Part shown: positions 1 through 9,368 of the stretch, one piece after another
Numbering within the stretch: the first letter of the stretch is position 1
Layout: each line of letters begins with the position of its first letter
NCBI RefSeq assembly: GCF_900105625.1
Contig: NZ_FNSD01000001.1
Coordinates: 4,402,001-4,466,000, forward strand
Origin: Terriglobus roseus
GTDB lineage: Bacteria > Acidobacteriota > Terriglobia > Terriglobales > Acidobacteriaceae
Reading direction: 5' to 3'
Length of the DNA: 64,000 nucleotides
Translations under genes and position numbers: made by a program
The notes under the pieces: generated by a model
The model's input: only the letters and a program-made list of their open reading frames with translations
The model's database searches: none
What the model was told of the DNA's origin: nothing

Positions 1-1
1 G

Positions 2-121
2 GTCACCTCGACCCTGGTTCCGGCTGGCGCCACCGCGCCTGACCTCGGCACCTCGGTGGATGAGTCCGCTGTCAAGGTCCAGCCCCGCACCGCTCCGGCT
101 CGCCGTCACCACAAGAAGTAA
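2..121 (+). CDS. C-terminal tail of an unidentified protein (5' end outside window)
   Basis: Only the last 39 codons are visible, ending in TAA at 119-121. The tail is rich in Ala, Pro, Thr and Val and ends with a basic Arg-Arg-His-His-Lys-Lys run. A strong intrinsic terminator lies 21 bp after the stop, which supports this frame as the true end of a gene. Nothing in the fragment identifies a family. Low-complexity Pro/Ala tails of this type often end secreted or envelope proteins, but that is only a guess. Confidence 0.6.
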   Translation, partial: VTSTLVPAGATAPDLGTSVDESAVKVQPRTAPARRHHKK

Positions 122-142
122 ACCGGAACGGTAATGAACAGG

Positions 143-179
143 AGGCGGCTGACCGAAAGGTCAGCCGCCTCTTTGTTTT
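143..179 (+). terminator. Rho-independent terminator
   Basis: A perfect 12-bp stem (143-154 with 159-170) closes a GAAA tetraloop and is followed by CTTTGTTTTC. It ends the partial gene at the window start. Confidence 0.9.
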
Positions 180-313
180 CCGGCGTCTAAACTTCTGGCG
201 CTTTCGCCAAGTCAAAACGGGATGCACCATGACGTGCCGTCGCAGGTTCCTTTACGCGCCTCCCAGGAGTCGCGGCAACTAGAATCATGGTGCTTTCTAT
301 AACAAGGAAACCC

Positions 314-2398
314 ATGAAGTCTTTTGTCAAAATTGCTGCCTCGCTGACCGTTCTCGCTACGCTTTCCTCTGCTGCCATAGCTCAAAATCGCTGGCTGCCG
401 TATGGTCCGGATGGCGGCGACGCCCGTTCCTTCGCGACCGACCCGCACGACCACAACCACATCTATCTCGGCACTGTGAGCGGCACCATCTACGACTCGC
501 ATGATGGCGGCCAGAGCTGGAAGCGTCTTGCTGTCGTAGGCAAACGCGATGATCTGGTGCTGGACAACATCCTGGTCGACCCTTCGAACGCCAACCATGT
601 GCTGGCGGGCGGATGGGTGTTGAGTGACGTGGATGGGGGCCTGTATGTCTCCAATGACGCGGGCAAGACCTGGACGCCCAACAAGCAACTCGCCGGGCAT
701 TCGGTGCGATCGCTCACTGTTGCTCCCTCTGACCCGAAGATCATGATCATCGGCACGCTCGACGGCGTGTATCGCACGACGGACAGTGGCACCACCTGGA
801 CGCTGATCAGCCCCGAGGGCAGCAAGGAGATTCACGAGGTCGAGTCAGTCGCCATCGACCCGAAGGACCCGCAGCGGATGTACGCGGGCACCTGGCATCT
901 CCCCTGGCGTACGACGGATGGTGGTCAGACCTGGCAGAACATGAAGGAAGGCATCATCGACGATTCCGATGTCTTCTCCATCATTGTTGATCCTACGAAT
1001 CCAACGAACGTCTACCTCTCGGCCTGCTCCGGTATTTATCGCAGCACAGACCAGGGTATGAAGTACACGAAGGTGCAGGGCATCCCTGCCACGGCCCGCC
1101 GGACACGCGTGCTGATGGAAGACCCCAAGGCGCCGGGCACCGTCTTCGCCGGGACCACGGAAGGCCTGTGGAAGACCAGCGACAGCGGCCGCACCTTTCT
1201 TCGGAACGGCGATCCTTCTTGGATCATCAATGACGTCAACATTGACGCGGAGAACAGCAAGCGCGTTCTGCTGGCCACCGATCGCAACGGCGTTCTGCTC
1301 TCGAACGACGGCGGTCTGACCTTTGCGCCGTCGAATCGCGGCTTCTCCTCGCGCCAGATTTCATCCATCGCACAGGACCGTACCAACTCGCAGCATGTGT
1401 ACGTCGGCATCATTAACGACAAGACAGCGGGAGGCGTCTTTGCCAGCGAGGATGGCGGCCTTACTTGGACACAGAAGGCCAGTGGTCTGAGCGGCGCCGA
1501 CGTCTTTTCGCTGACGCAGGCCCCCGACGGCACGATGCTCGCCGGTACGCGGCACGGTATCTTCCGTTCGAACGGCGACGGTTGGGTCAGTTCGGGCCTG
1601 ACGCTGGCACTCGCGGCAGAGCCTGATCCCGAGGCACCGAAGAAGCCGAAAACGCCGGTGAAGACTCCCGCCAAGGCCACGACCCGTGGGCGCGCGACCG
1701 GCAAAGCCTCCACGAAATACCATGCACCCGCCGTCAGCAGCATGGCGCCGTCTCGTACCGTGCCGCCGCAGGAGTCGAACACCGGTGTGTACTCCATGAC
1801 GTCGCTGGACAACACGGTCTATGCGGGCACGGAAGAGGGCCTCCTGAGCTCCGCGGACAATGGCCGCACCTGGAATCACGTACGCAGCGCTGCGGGCACC
1901 TGGCGGCTGGTATCGGCCCAGGGCCTTCGCGTCGCCATCGGCGATCTTCACAAGCTGGCTTTGTCAGTCGATAAGGGGATGAACTTCCACGAGATCTCAG
2001 CGCCCACGGAACTCACCTACATCACGGCGGTCGCAGTGGATGACGGTGGCAGGATCTGGGTCGGTGGACGCGAGGGCATCTGGGTTTCGGACAATAACGG
2101 TACGTCCTGGCATTCGCAGCCGAACCTGTTCGTGCCCAACGTCAGCGGGATCTACTATGACCACGCCAGCAGCCGCGTGCTGGTCACATCGCATGAGCCA
2201 AACACCCTCGTCTTCAGCGTGCATACGCCGGATCTGAAGGTGAGCTACAGCGATGCGGGCTGGTCGCTCCGCACGGTGCGCCCGGTGGGCGACCACCTGG
2301 TGGGTGTCACGCCGTTTGACGGCGTCGTGCTGGAGCCGCGGATGGTTGTGTCGCAGGAGCAGCCGCTGCGCAAAGAAGCCCCATCAAAAACCAACTGA
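314..2398 (+). CDS. Secreted Asp-box (BNR/VPS10-like) beta-propeller protein
   Basis: This 694-residue protein starts with a signal peptide (basic start, hydrophobic core, Ala-Gln cleavage region near residue 24). I chose the ATG at 314 rather than 287 because AAGGAAA lies just upstream and it gives a clean signal peptide. At least eleven Asp-box motifs (S/T-x-D-x-G-x-T-W, such as SNDAGKTWTP, TTDGGQTWQN and SEDGGLTWTQ) recur about every 45-60 residues, the hallmark of sortilin/BNR or Ycf48-like propellers. A Lys/Pro/Thr-rich stretch near residues 440-475 interrupts the repeats and is probably a disordered loop between two propeller halves. The substrate or partner is unknown. The family includes glycan-binding and assembly-factor proteins, and no catalytic role can be read from the sequence. 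Confidence 0.85.
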   Translation: MKSFVKIAASLTVLATLSSAAIAQNRWLPYGPDGGDARSFATDPHDHNHIYLGTVSGTIYDSHDGGQSWKRLAVVGKRDDLVLDNILVDPSNANHVLAGGWVLSDVDGGLYVSNDAGKTWTPNKQLAGHSVRSLTVAPSDPKIMIIGTLDGVYRTTDSGTTWTLISPEGSKEIHEVESVAIDPKDPQRMYAGTWHLPWRTTDGGQTWQNMKEGIIDDSDVFSIIVDPTNPTNVYLSACSGIYRSTDQGMKYTKVQGIPATARRTRVLMEDPKAPGTVFAGTTEGLWKTSDSGRTFLRNGDPSWIINDVNIDAENSKRVLLATDRNGVLLSNDGGLTFAPSNRGFSSRQISSIAQDRTNSQHVYVGIINDKTAGGVFASEDGGLTWTQKASGLSGADVFSLTQAPDGTMLAGTRHGIFRSNGDGWVSSGLTLALAAEPDPEAPKKPKTPVKTPAKATTRGRATGKASTKYHAPAVSSMAPSRTVPPQESNTGVYSMTSLDNTVYAGTEEGLLSSADNGRTWNHVRSAAGTWRLVSAQGLRVAIGDLHKLALSVDKGMNFHEISAPTELTYITAVAVDDGGRIWVGGREGIWVSDNNGTSWHSQPNLFVPNVSGIYYDHASSRVLVTSHEPNTLVFSVHTPDLKVSYSDAGWSLRTVRPVGDHLVGVTPFDGVVLEPRMVVSQEQPLRKEAPSKTN

Positions 2399-2461
2399 AA
2401 CCGACCCGCGGCGCCACACAAATCGAAGCGTGGCGCCGCCGGGCTCATCTAAACTAATGTC

Positions 2462-3610
2462 ATGACCGAATCGCCCACAGGCCGCCCTCGCCACGAGTTT
2501 CAGACAGACGATGCCAGCCTGTTGCCGATTGCACAGAAGGTGATGGCCGGCGAGCGCCTCTCCGCCGAGGATGGTTACGCGCTGTATCGGTCGCCCGACA
2601 TTTTGGCCGTGGGTTGGCTCGCCAACCTGGTGCGCGAGCGCATGCACGGCAACCTGACGTTCTTCAACGTCAACCGCCACATCAATCCGACCAATGTCTG
2701 TGTCGCCAGTTGCCGCCTATGTGCCTTTGGCAAGAAGAAGGGCGATAGCGGCACGTACACCATGGCCCTGGAAGAGGCGTGGCAGTCGGCCGGCGAAGGT
2801 TACAGCGAAGCTGTCACGGAGTTCCACATCGTTGGCGGATTGCATCCTGACCTTCCCTTCGAGTACTTCCTCGACCTGGTGCAGGGCCTGAAGGTCCGCT
2901 TCCCGAAGGTCCATATCAAGGCCTTCACGATGGTTGAAGTTGCCTTCCTGGCAAAGCGCGCAAAGCTCTCGATTCCCGATGCGCTCATCCAGATGAAGCT
3001 CGCCGGTGTCGACTCCTGCCCGGGCGGCGGCGCGGAGATCTTCGCGGATCGCGTGCGGCACATCATCTGCGACCACAAGATCGACGGCAGCGAGTGGCTC
3101 GAGACGGCGGAGATGGTCCACAACGCGGGTCTCCGCTCGAACGCGACCATGCTCTACGGCCACATTGAGAACGAAGAAGACCGCGTCGACCACATTCTGA
3201 AGCTGCGCGCGGTGCAGGATCGTACGGGCGGCTTCCAGACCTTCATCCCGTTGGCCTTCCACCCCGAAAACACCGTCCTGGGCCACCTGCCGCGCACGAC
3301 GGGCTTCGACGACATGCGGCAGATCGCCGTGGGCCGCCTGCTCCTCGACAACTTCGCGCATGTGAAGAGCTACTGGCAGATGGTGACACCGAAAATGGCG
3401 CAGATATCTCTTCGCTTCGGTGCCGATGACATCGACGGCACCGTCGTCGAAGAGAAGATCTATCACGAGGCAGGCGCGACCACCCCGCAGGGGATGCGCC
3501 GCGCAGATCTCGAACGGCTCATCCGTGAAGCAGGCCGAGAGCCAGTTGAGCGCGACACGCTCTACAACCGTGTGACGCGCACGGAAGACACCTTCGTGAT
3601 TGCCGTTTAG
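2462..3610 (+). CDS. mqnE: Aminofutalosine synthase (radical SAM), menaquinone pathway
   Basis: MqnE joins the enolpyruvyl product of MqnA to S-adenosylmethionine to give aminofutalosine in the futalosine route to menaquinone. The 382-residue length fits the family. The radical SAM cluster motif CxxxCxxC is at Cys80, Cys84 and Cys87, within the HINPTN-x-C context typical of MqnE rather than MqnC. The downstream GGLHPDLPFEYF and FIPLAFHPENT segments are also family signatures. It stands 63 bp after the propeller gene and 29 bp before the next gene. A second futalosine gene, mqnD, lies 30 kb away in this window, so the pathway genes are dispersed here. Confidence 0.93.
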   Translation: MTESPTGRPRHEFQTDDASLLPIAQKVMAGERLSAEDGYALYRSPDILAVGWLANLVRERMHGNLTFFNVNRHINPTNVCVASCRLCAFGKKKGDSGTYTMALEEAWQSAGEGYSEAVTEFHIVGGLHPDLPFEYFLDLVQGLKVRFPKVHIKAFTMVEVAFLAKRAKLSIPDALIQMKLAGVDSCPGGGAEIFADRVRHIICDHKIDGSEWLETAEMVHNAGLRSNATMLYGHIENEEDRVDHILKLRAVQDRTGGFQTFIPLAFHPENTVLGHLPRTTGFDDMRQIAVGRLLLDNFAHVKSYWQMVTPKMAQISLRFGADDIDGTVVEEKIYHEAGATTPQGMRRADLERLIREAGREPVERDTLYNRVTRTEDTFVIAV

Positions 3611-3639
3611 TTTCGCCCCCTCCCTGATACGCTGCTTGC

Positions 3640-4563
3640 GTGACCACTCGCCGCCAGCCGGGCATCTATGTTGAGATCCTCATCGATGCTCCGTTGGAAC
3701 GCGTCTGGGAACTGACGCAGGAGCCCGGCGTCCACCAGCGTTGGGACCTTCGCTTCACCAACATTGAATATCTTCCACGGCCTTCCTCTGAGGAGCCGCA
3801 GCGCTTTCTCTACGAGACACGCATCGGAGCCGGTCTCGCCATTCGCGGTACCGGGGAGAGCATTGCCACGCGGACAGCGGAGGACGGTTCCGCAATCTCA
3901 TCTCTGCGTTTCGCGTCGGATGACGCTCTTTCGCTGATCCACGAGGGTGCCGGTTACTGGCGCTACATCCCGACGTCCTCAGGATTGCGCTTTCTTACCT
4001 GGTACGACTACCGAACCAGATTCGGGCGGCTGGGCTATCTTGCAGATCGCACGATCTTTCGCCCGCTCATGGGCTGGGCGACAGCTTGGAGCTTCGATCG
4101 CATGCGGCTTTGGGCAGAGCATGGCATCCCTCCGGAACTCTCCCTACGCATGGCCGTGATTCACGCGATGTGCCGTACGGGGATTGCGTTTGTGTGGTTG
4201 TGGCACGGCCTGGTCCCCAAACTCATCTTCAAGGATCCCGACGAGCAGGCTATGCTGCTGCAGGCAGGAGTGGGTCTGCGCTGGCTCCCATGGATTGGCG
4301 GCGGAGAGATACTGATGGGCATCCTCGTCCTTGCGCTCTGGCGATGGCGCAGCTTGTTCCTTCTGAACATCACGCTCATGATTGGGGCACTGGCAGCCGT
4401 GCTGTTGCGCTCACCGGCGTATCTTTCGCATGCCTTCAATCCAATGACATTGAATCTATGCGTGGCACTGCTGGCGGGTGTGGGATACATCGTCTCAGCA
4501 CAGCTTCCATCGGCGCGCCGATGCCTGCGGGTGGATCCCAGGGAAAAGGACGGAAACGGATGA
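3640..4563 (+). CDS. SRPBCC domain fused to a DoxX-like membrane domain
   Basis: The GTG start at 3640 gives 307 residues. Residues about 8-155 look like an SRPBCC (START/Bet v1-type) hydrophobic-ligand domain, with IDAPLERVWELTQEP as the typical first strand and helix. Residues about 170-300 hold roughly four hydrophobic segments resembling the DoxX_3 family, ending in a basic cytoplasmic tail. The stop overlaps the next start (ATGA at 4560-4563), so the following DUF4166 gene is translationally coupled. Known bacterial DoxX-like proteins occur beside or fused with DUF4166 and SDR domains, so the pairing supports a shared, uncharacterised membrane-linked role. The ligand and reaction are unknown. 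Confidence 0.75.
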   Translation: MTTRRQPGIYVEILIDAPLERVWELTQEPGVHQRWDLRFTNIEYLPRPSSEEPQRFLYETRIGAGLAIRGTGESIATRTAEDGSAISSLRFASDDALSLIHEGAGYWRYIPTSSGLRFLTWYDYRTRFGRLGYLADRTIFRPLMGWATAWSFDRMRLWAEHGIPPELSLRMAVIHAMCRTGIAFVWLWHGLVPKLIFKDPDEQAMLLQAGVGLRWLPWIGGGEILMGILVLALWRWRSLFLLNITLMIGALAAVLLRSPAYLSHAFNPMTLNLCVALLAGVGYIVSAQLPSARRCLRVDPREKDGNG

Positions 4564-5228
4564 TCTCCATCTATCAACGTGCGCTTGGGTCTGATTTCGC
4601 GCGGCTGCATCCACGCATTCAGCAGCGCTTCGCTCTGCACTCACAGAGCGGTTTTGCGCACGTTGGTACGGGTGTCATGGAGTCGCTGTGGCACGGCCCA
4701 CCCTATACACTGCCGTTCCTGTACATCGGCACGTGGCGCGCCATCATGTTTCCAGAGCAGGGAAAGAACGTCCCTTTCACCATCCAGAACTACGGCTATC
4801 GCGACCCGCTCGGCCGCGAGACCGTGACGTGGGTGCGCACCTTCCGCACCGCCCGACCGCGCCGCTTCGACGCGTACATGATCTGGAGCGAGGAACGCGG
4901 ATGTATCGTCGATTACCTCGGCACCCATCAGCACCTGGCCGTCGATCTGGAGCTGAGTGTCGCAGAGAATGGCGGCCTCCGCATCCGCTCGCGCGAGCAG
5001 CGCTTCTATGAAGGGCCGGTGTCGTTTCGCTTTCCCATGTTCTTCTCCGGGGAGGCCGATGTCTGCGAGTGGTACGACGATGCGGCCGGTTGCTTCCGCA
5101 TCCGCGTGAATGCAAGCAATCGTCGATGGGGACCACTCTTCGGCTATACGGGCAGCTTCCAGTCTGAGGTTGTCGCGCCCCTGCCACCGGCGGAGATTCT
5201 TCCGCGGCGGCTTGAAGCACGCGAGTGA
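4560..5228 (+). CDS. DUF4166 domain protein
   Basis: The 222-residue product starts at the ATG overlapping the upstream stop by four bases. A long open frame extends further upstream but only covers the antecedent gene out of frame. It opens with ISIYQRALG and LHPRIQQRF, features of the DUF4166 family, followed by a mostly beta-rich sequence with Trp/Tyr-rich strands. There is no signal peptide or membrane span. Coupling to the SRPBCC-DoxX gene implies a joint function. The family has no established activity. Confidence 0.75.
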   Translation: MISIYQRALGSDFARLHPRIQQRFALHSQSGFAHVGTGVMESLWHGPPYTLPFLYIGTWRAIMFPEQGKNVPFTIQNYGYRDPLGRETVTWVRTFRTARPRRFDAYMIWSEERGCIVDYLGTHQHLAVDLELSVAENGGLRIRSREQRFYEGPVSFRFPMFFSGEADVCEWYDDAAGCFRIRVNASNRRWGPLFGYTGSFQSEVVAPLPPAEILPRRLEARE

Positions 5229-5291
5229 TAATCGCCAGCTTGGACGACCGGCGCCAGCTGCTTATGTCGGCGTGCGCTACCATAAACCCGA

Positions 5292-7265
5292 ATGAAAAAC
5301 GTTTCGATAAGCATCCTCGCCGGAGCAGCCTTGCTGCTCGTGACCTCTCCCGCAACGTACGCACAGAGCATCGCAGCGGCTGCTGAGCAGGCGCGGGTAG
5401 ACGGTGCGGCCATGGCTTCGACCGTGATCGCGAAGTGGCCCAATGGTGTGCTGGCGACACAAGCGCGGCCCGGTGTGTGGACCTATGAGACGGGTGTCAC
5501 TCTCGACGGCATGGCAGCGCAATGGCAGGTGTCGGCGAACGGCGGTGACTTCGCCTACGTGAAAGCTGCGGTGGATCGCTGGGTGGATGACAAGGGCAAC
5601 ATCAGCGTCGATCCGGGCAAGGCCTTTGATCCTTCGGCGCATACGCTCGACAATCTGGAGCCCGGCCGTGCCGTGATGCTGGTCTATCGCGTCACCGGCG
5701 ATGCGCGCTACGCCAAGGCTGCGAAGACGCTGTATCAGCAGTTCGCCACGCAGCCTCGCACGACGGAGGGCGGCTTCTGGCACAAGCAGATCTATCCGCG
5801 GCAGATGTGGCTGGACGGCGCCTACATGGCCGAGCCTTTTCGCGCGGCGTACGCGCACACATTTCAGCAGACGGCTGACTTCGACGACATCGCAAAGCAG
5901 TTGCTGCTGATGCGCGACAAGACGCGCGACCCGAAGACTGGACTGCTGCATCACGGTTGGGACGCAAGCACTGCGGCCGAGCAGCCGCAGCCATGGGCCG
6001 ACAAGCAGACCGGAATGTCTGCCGAGGTGTGGGCGCGTGCGATGGGCTGGTATGTCGTAGCACTCGTGGACACGCTGCCGTGGTTCCCTGAGGGGCATCC
6101 GGATCGTCCAAAGCTGATCGCTGCATTGCAGGACGCGATGGCAGCCGCGACGAAGTACCAGGACAAGTCGACAGGCCTGTGGTGGGATGTGCTGGACAAG
6201 GGCACGCAGCCCGGCAACTTCCTCGAAGCATCTGCTTCCGAGATGTTCGTCTATGCGACTGCGAAGGGTGTACGCCTTGGCTATCTGCCGCAGAGCTACG
6301 AAGCTTCCGCAGTGCGCGGATGGACCGGCATCGAGAAGAAGTTCATCACGAAGGACGCGGCGGGCCAGGTCACATTGCATGGCACGGTGAAGGTCAGCGG
6401 CCTGGGTGGCAAGCCCTATCGCGCGGGTGACTACAACTACTACGTCCACGAGGGTGTGGGCGATGACGATGGCAAGGGCGTCGGCATGTACCTGATGGCG
6501 GCGAGCGAGATGCAGATGGCTGCAACACAGTCGCTGGCTCAGGGCAGGCTGGTGCTTGCGGATGCCTGGTTCGATTCGCAGACGCGCAAGAATGCCGAAG
6601 GCCAGACCGAGCTCTTCCACTACAAGTTCGATGATGACGCGAACTCCGGCTTCGCGTTCTTTGGCAGAGGCTTTGAGCGCAACGGTGCGCGCATCGCGAA
6701 TCTGCATGCAGCGCCCACAACGGAGAATCTTGCAAAGGCGAGCGTGTACATCCTAGCCTCGCCCGACATACCTTCGAAGACGCCGAATCCGAACTACATG
6801 GATGCGAAGTCCGGTGATGCGATTGAGGCATGGGTCAAGCAGGGCGGTGTCCTTCTGCTGATGCAGAACGACAACACCAACGCGGAGTTCGAGCACTTCG
6901 ACACACTCACGCGGCGCTTTGGCATCCACTTCAACCCGGTGCTGCGCAACACGGTTGAGGGGCGTCACTTTGAGCAGGGCGAGCTTCACATTCCTGCCGG
7001 CACCGGTGGAATCTTCCCGCAGCCGCTGCAGGTCTACATGAAAGAAATCTGCACCATCACGACGAGCGGCCCCGCCAAGCCCATCTATGTCGACAGGGGC
7101 GATACGCTGATGGCGGTTGCGCGTGTGGGCAAGGGGACTGTGTACGCCGTGGTCGACCCTTGGCTCTACAACGAGTACGTGGATGGCCGCAAACTTCCGA
7201 AAGAGTTCCAGAACTTCGACGCGTCGGTAGCCTTGTCCGCCTGGGCATTGCGGCAGACGAAGTAA
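5292..7265 (+). CDS. GH105 unsaturated rhamnogalacturonyl hydrolase with C-terminal GATase-like domain
   Basis: The 657-residue protein has a signal peptide (cleavage after TYAQ, about residue 25), so it acts in the periplasm or outside. Residues about 40-400 match the GH88/GH105 alpha6/alpha6 barrel, with conserved stretches MWLDGAYM, HGWD and RAMGWYVVALVDTLPWFPE. The family removes the unsaturated uronic residue left on rhamnogalacturonan fragments by lyases. Residues about 415-655 form a second domain with a GATase1/DUF4350-like pattern (LVLADAWFDSQ, WVKQGGVLLLM, GKGTVYAVVDPWLYNEY). That makes it about 1.7 times the length of a single-domain YteR-type enzyme. It points to use of plant cell-wall pectin. 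No pectin lyase or SusCD-like transporter is next to it. Confidence 0.88.
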   Translation: MKNVSISILAGAALLLVTSPATYAQSIAAAAEQARVDGAAMASTVIAKWPNGVLATQARPGVWTYETGVTLDGMAAQWQVSANGGDFAYVKAAVDRWVDDKGNISVDPGKAFDPSAHTLDNLEPGRAVMLVYRVTGDARYAKAAKTLYQQFATQPRTTEGGFWHKQIYPRQMWLDGAYMAEPFRAAYAHTFQQTADFDDIAKQLLLMRDKTRDPKTGLLHHGWDASTAAEQPQPWADKQTGMSAEVWARAMGWYVVALVDTLPWFPEGHPDRPKLIAALQDAMAAATKYQDKSTGLWWDVLDKGTQPGNFLEASASEMFVYATAKGVRLGYLPQSYEASAVRGWTGIEKKFITKDAAGQVTLHGTVKVSGLGGKPYRAGDYNYYVHEGVGDDDGKGVGMYLMAASEMQMAATQSLAQGRLVLADAWFDSQTRKNAEGQTELFHYKFDDDANSGFAFFGRGFERNGARIANLHAAPTTENLAKASVYILASPDIPSKTPNPNYMDAKSGDAIEAWVKQGGVLLLMQNDNTNAEFEHFDTLTRRFGIHFNPVLRNTVEGRHFEQGELHIPAGTGGIFPQPLQVYMKEICTITTSGPAKPIYVDRGDTLMAVARVGKGTVYAVVDPWLYNEYVDGRKLPKEFQNFDASVALSAWALRQTK

Positions 7266-7319
7266 GCTTGCGCCGCACATTGGCGCAGTCCCGGTCGACG
7301 AAGGGACTGTCTAACAGAC

Positions 7320-8627
7320 ATGCCGAAAACAGCTGAACGCCCTGCACCCAACGCCGTCGCCGTGGGGCGCTTCGCCCACATCTGGCGCGCGTTGCGGCAC
7401 CGCAACTTCCGCCTGTACATGATGGGGCAGGGCGTGTCGCTGATGGGCACGTGGATGACGCGGCTAGCACTGTCGTGGCTCACCTTCCGTCTGACGCACT
7501 CGGCATTTTTGCTGGGTCTGGTCGGATTCTCCGGGCAAATCCTGACATTCCTGCTGGCCCCGTTTGCCGGCGTCTGGGTCGATCGAGTCGATCGCCGCAA
7601 ACTGTTGCTTGCAACGCAGGTCGCCGCCGCTCTGCAGTCGCTGGCTCTCGCATGGCTGACGCTCGCGGGTGTGATCACCATTGGTGAGATCCTTGCGCTG
7701 GCCGCATTGCAGGGCCTGATCGATGCCTTCGATATGCCGGCTCGGCAGTCGTTCGTGGTGAAGATGGTTCCCGAAAAAGCCGACCTGGGCAATGCCATTG
7801 CGCTTAATTCCTCAATGGTGAATGTCGCGAGGTTGGTGGGACCGCCCGTAGCTGCCTTCGTGATCGCGAGACTGAGCGAAGGATATTGCTTCCTGATCGA
7901 TGGCGTGTCTTACATCGCGGTCATTGGGTCGCTGCTGCTGATGCGCGTCGTGCATGAACGTGTCGTCACCAATGGCAAGCCTTCCATGCTGGTCCAGATG
8001 CAGGATGGCTGGGGTTATGTCTCGCGCTATCTTCCGGTGCGCAATATCCTGCTGATGTTCGCGATCAGCAGCCTGCTTGGTATGTCCTCCATGGTGCTGA
8101 CGCCAGTGGTTGCTATCGATGTCCTGCATGGCGGGCCGCATACGCTGGGTCTGTTAACGGCATGCAGCGGCGTCGGTGCATTGACATCGGCAATCCTGCT
8201 GGCATCGCGTAAGAGTGTTATCGGCCTGCTGCGCAAGATCCAGATGTCGTCCTATCTATTTGGCGCGGGTCTGATTGTGTTAAGCCTGTCGCACTGGCTG
8301 CTCCTGTCCCTGGCTGCAATGCTGGTCTCGGGCTTCGGCATGATGCAGGGTCTGGCATCCAGCAACACCGTCATCCAGACACTTGTGCCGGAAGAGAAGC
8401 GCGGTCGCGTGATGAGTTTCTACACGATGGCCTTCATTGGCATGACGCCCTTCGGAAGTCTGCTCGCGGGGTCTCTCGCGGCCCGGTTTGGTGCGCCGCA
8501 CACGCTGATGCTGTGCGGTGTGGGCCTGATCCTTTCGGCGACCCTGTTCCTGTTGCAGAGCCCTCACATGAAGCGCGAGATGCGACCTCGCTACGAGGAA
8601 CTCGGCCTCCTCCAGCCGCTCGCATAA
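7320..8627 (+). CDS. MFS transporter, EntS-like (MFS_3)
   Basis: The 435-residue membrane protein has about twelve hydrophobic spans. It begins with HIWRALRHRNFRLYMMGQ and a first-loop motif containing DRVDRRKLL, the pattern of the MFS_3 family that includes the enterobactin exporter EntS. It lies 54 bp after the GH105 gene on the same strand. Whether it exports a siderophore, drug or metabolite cannot be told from the sequence, and no siderophore genes are nearby. Confidence 0.85.
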   Translation: MPKTAERPAPNAVAVGRFAHIWRALRHRNFRLYMMGQGVSLMGTWMTRLALSWLTFRLTHSAFLLGLVGFSGQILTFLLAPFAGVWVDRVDRRKLLLATQVAAALQSLALAWLTLAGVITIGEILALAALQGLIDAFDMPARQSFVVKMVPEKADLGNAIALNSSMVNVARLVGPPVAAFVIARLSEGYCFLIDGVSYIAVIGSLLLMRVVHERVVTNGKPSMLVQMQDGWGYVSRYLPVRNILLMFAISSLLGMSSMVLTPVVAIDVLHGGPHTLGLLTACSGVGALTSAILLASRKSVIGLLRKIQMSSYLFGAGLIVLSLSHWLLLSLAAMLVSGFGMMQGLASSNTVIQTLVPEEKRGRVMSFYTMAFIGMTPFGSLLAGSLAARFGAPHTLMLCGVGLILSATLFLLQSPHMKREMRPRYEELGLLQPLA

Positions 8628-8665
8628 CTGGGTGGATGCGCCCTGTGACAGATAAGATCGTCTGC

Positions 8666-9253
8666 ATGGGTAAGAAGCAGATTGATCCGGCGCACCGTTG
8701 CCGATGGGCGAACAGCGATGCGCTGATGACCAAGTATCACGACGAAGAGTGGGGCGTGCCTGAGCGCGACCCGCGCATGCTGTGGGAGACCCTAATGCTC
8801 GAAGGCTTCCAGGCTGGCCTGTCGTGGAGCATCATCCTGCGCAAACGCGAGACCTTCCGCGAGGCCTTCCTCGACTTCGATCCGAAGAAAGTCGCGCGCT
8901 TTGGCGAGCGTGAGATCGAAGTGCTGATGGCCAACCCGGGCATCGTTCGCGCTCGCGCCAAGATCGAATCCACCATCAAGGGCGCGCAGATCTATCTCGA
9001 TATGAAGGAACGCGGCGAGAGCTTCGCAGACTTCTGCTGGAGCTTTACGGACGGCAAGGTCCTGAAGGGCGATGGCGAGACCTTTGCGACTACGACACCG
9101 CTCGCGGAGAAAATCGCGAAAGAGATGAAGAAACGTGGCTTCAAGTTTGTGGGGCCATCCATCACTTACGCGTGGATGCAGGCCGTCGGCATCGTGAATG
9201 ATCACAGCAAAGAATGCTTCCGCCGCAAGCAGGTCCAGCCATCGACCGGGTGA
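8666..9253 (+). CDS. tag: DNA-3-methyladenine glycosylase I
   Basis: Tag excises 3-methyladenine from alkylated DNA as the first step of base excision repair in the cytoplasm. The 195-residue product carries the family opening CRWANSDALMTKYHDEEWG, the GFQAGLSWSIILRKRE segment of the helix-hairpin-helix fold, and the late FVGPSITYAWMQAVGIVNDH zinc and active-site region. The start at ATG 8666 fits the family length. An in-frame ATG at 8636 would add ten residues and lacks a better ribosome-binding site. The C-terminal tail is slightly longer than in E. coli Tag. Confidence 0.93.
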   Translation: MGKKQIDPAHRCRWANSDALMTKYHDEEWGVPERDPRMLWETLMLEGFQAGLSWSIILRKRETFREAFLDFDPKKVARFGEREIEVLMANPGIVRARAKIESTIKGAQIYLDMKERGESFADFCWSFTDGKVLKGDGETFATTTPLAEKIAKEMKKRGFKFVGPSITYAWMQAVGIVNDHSKECFRRKQVQPSTG

Positions 9254-9368
9254 AGGTGTATTGCGAAGGAATCGCAGCGGTCGAGATCCCCGTTGCGCGC
9301 CTGATGAGCAAGGACTATCGCGGCAAAAGAGAAATGCCGAGTCGGACTACGGAAGTCATGCACGCTCA

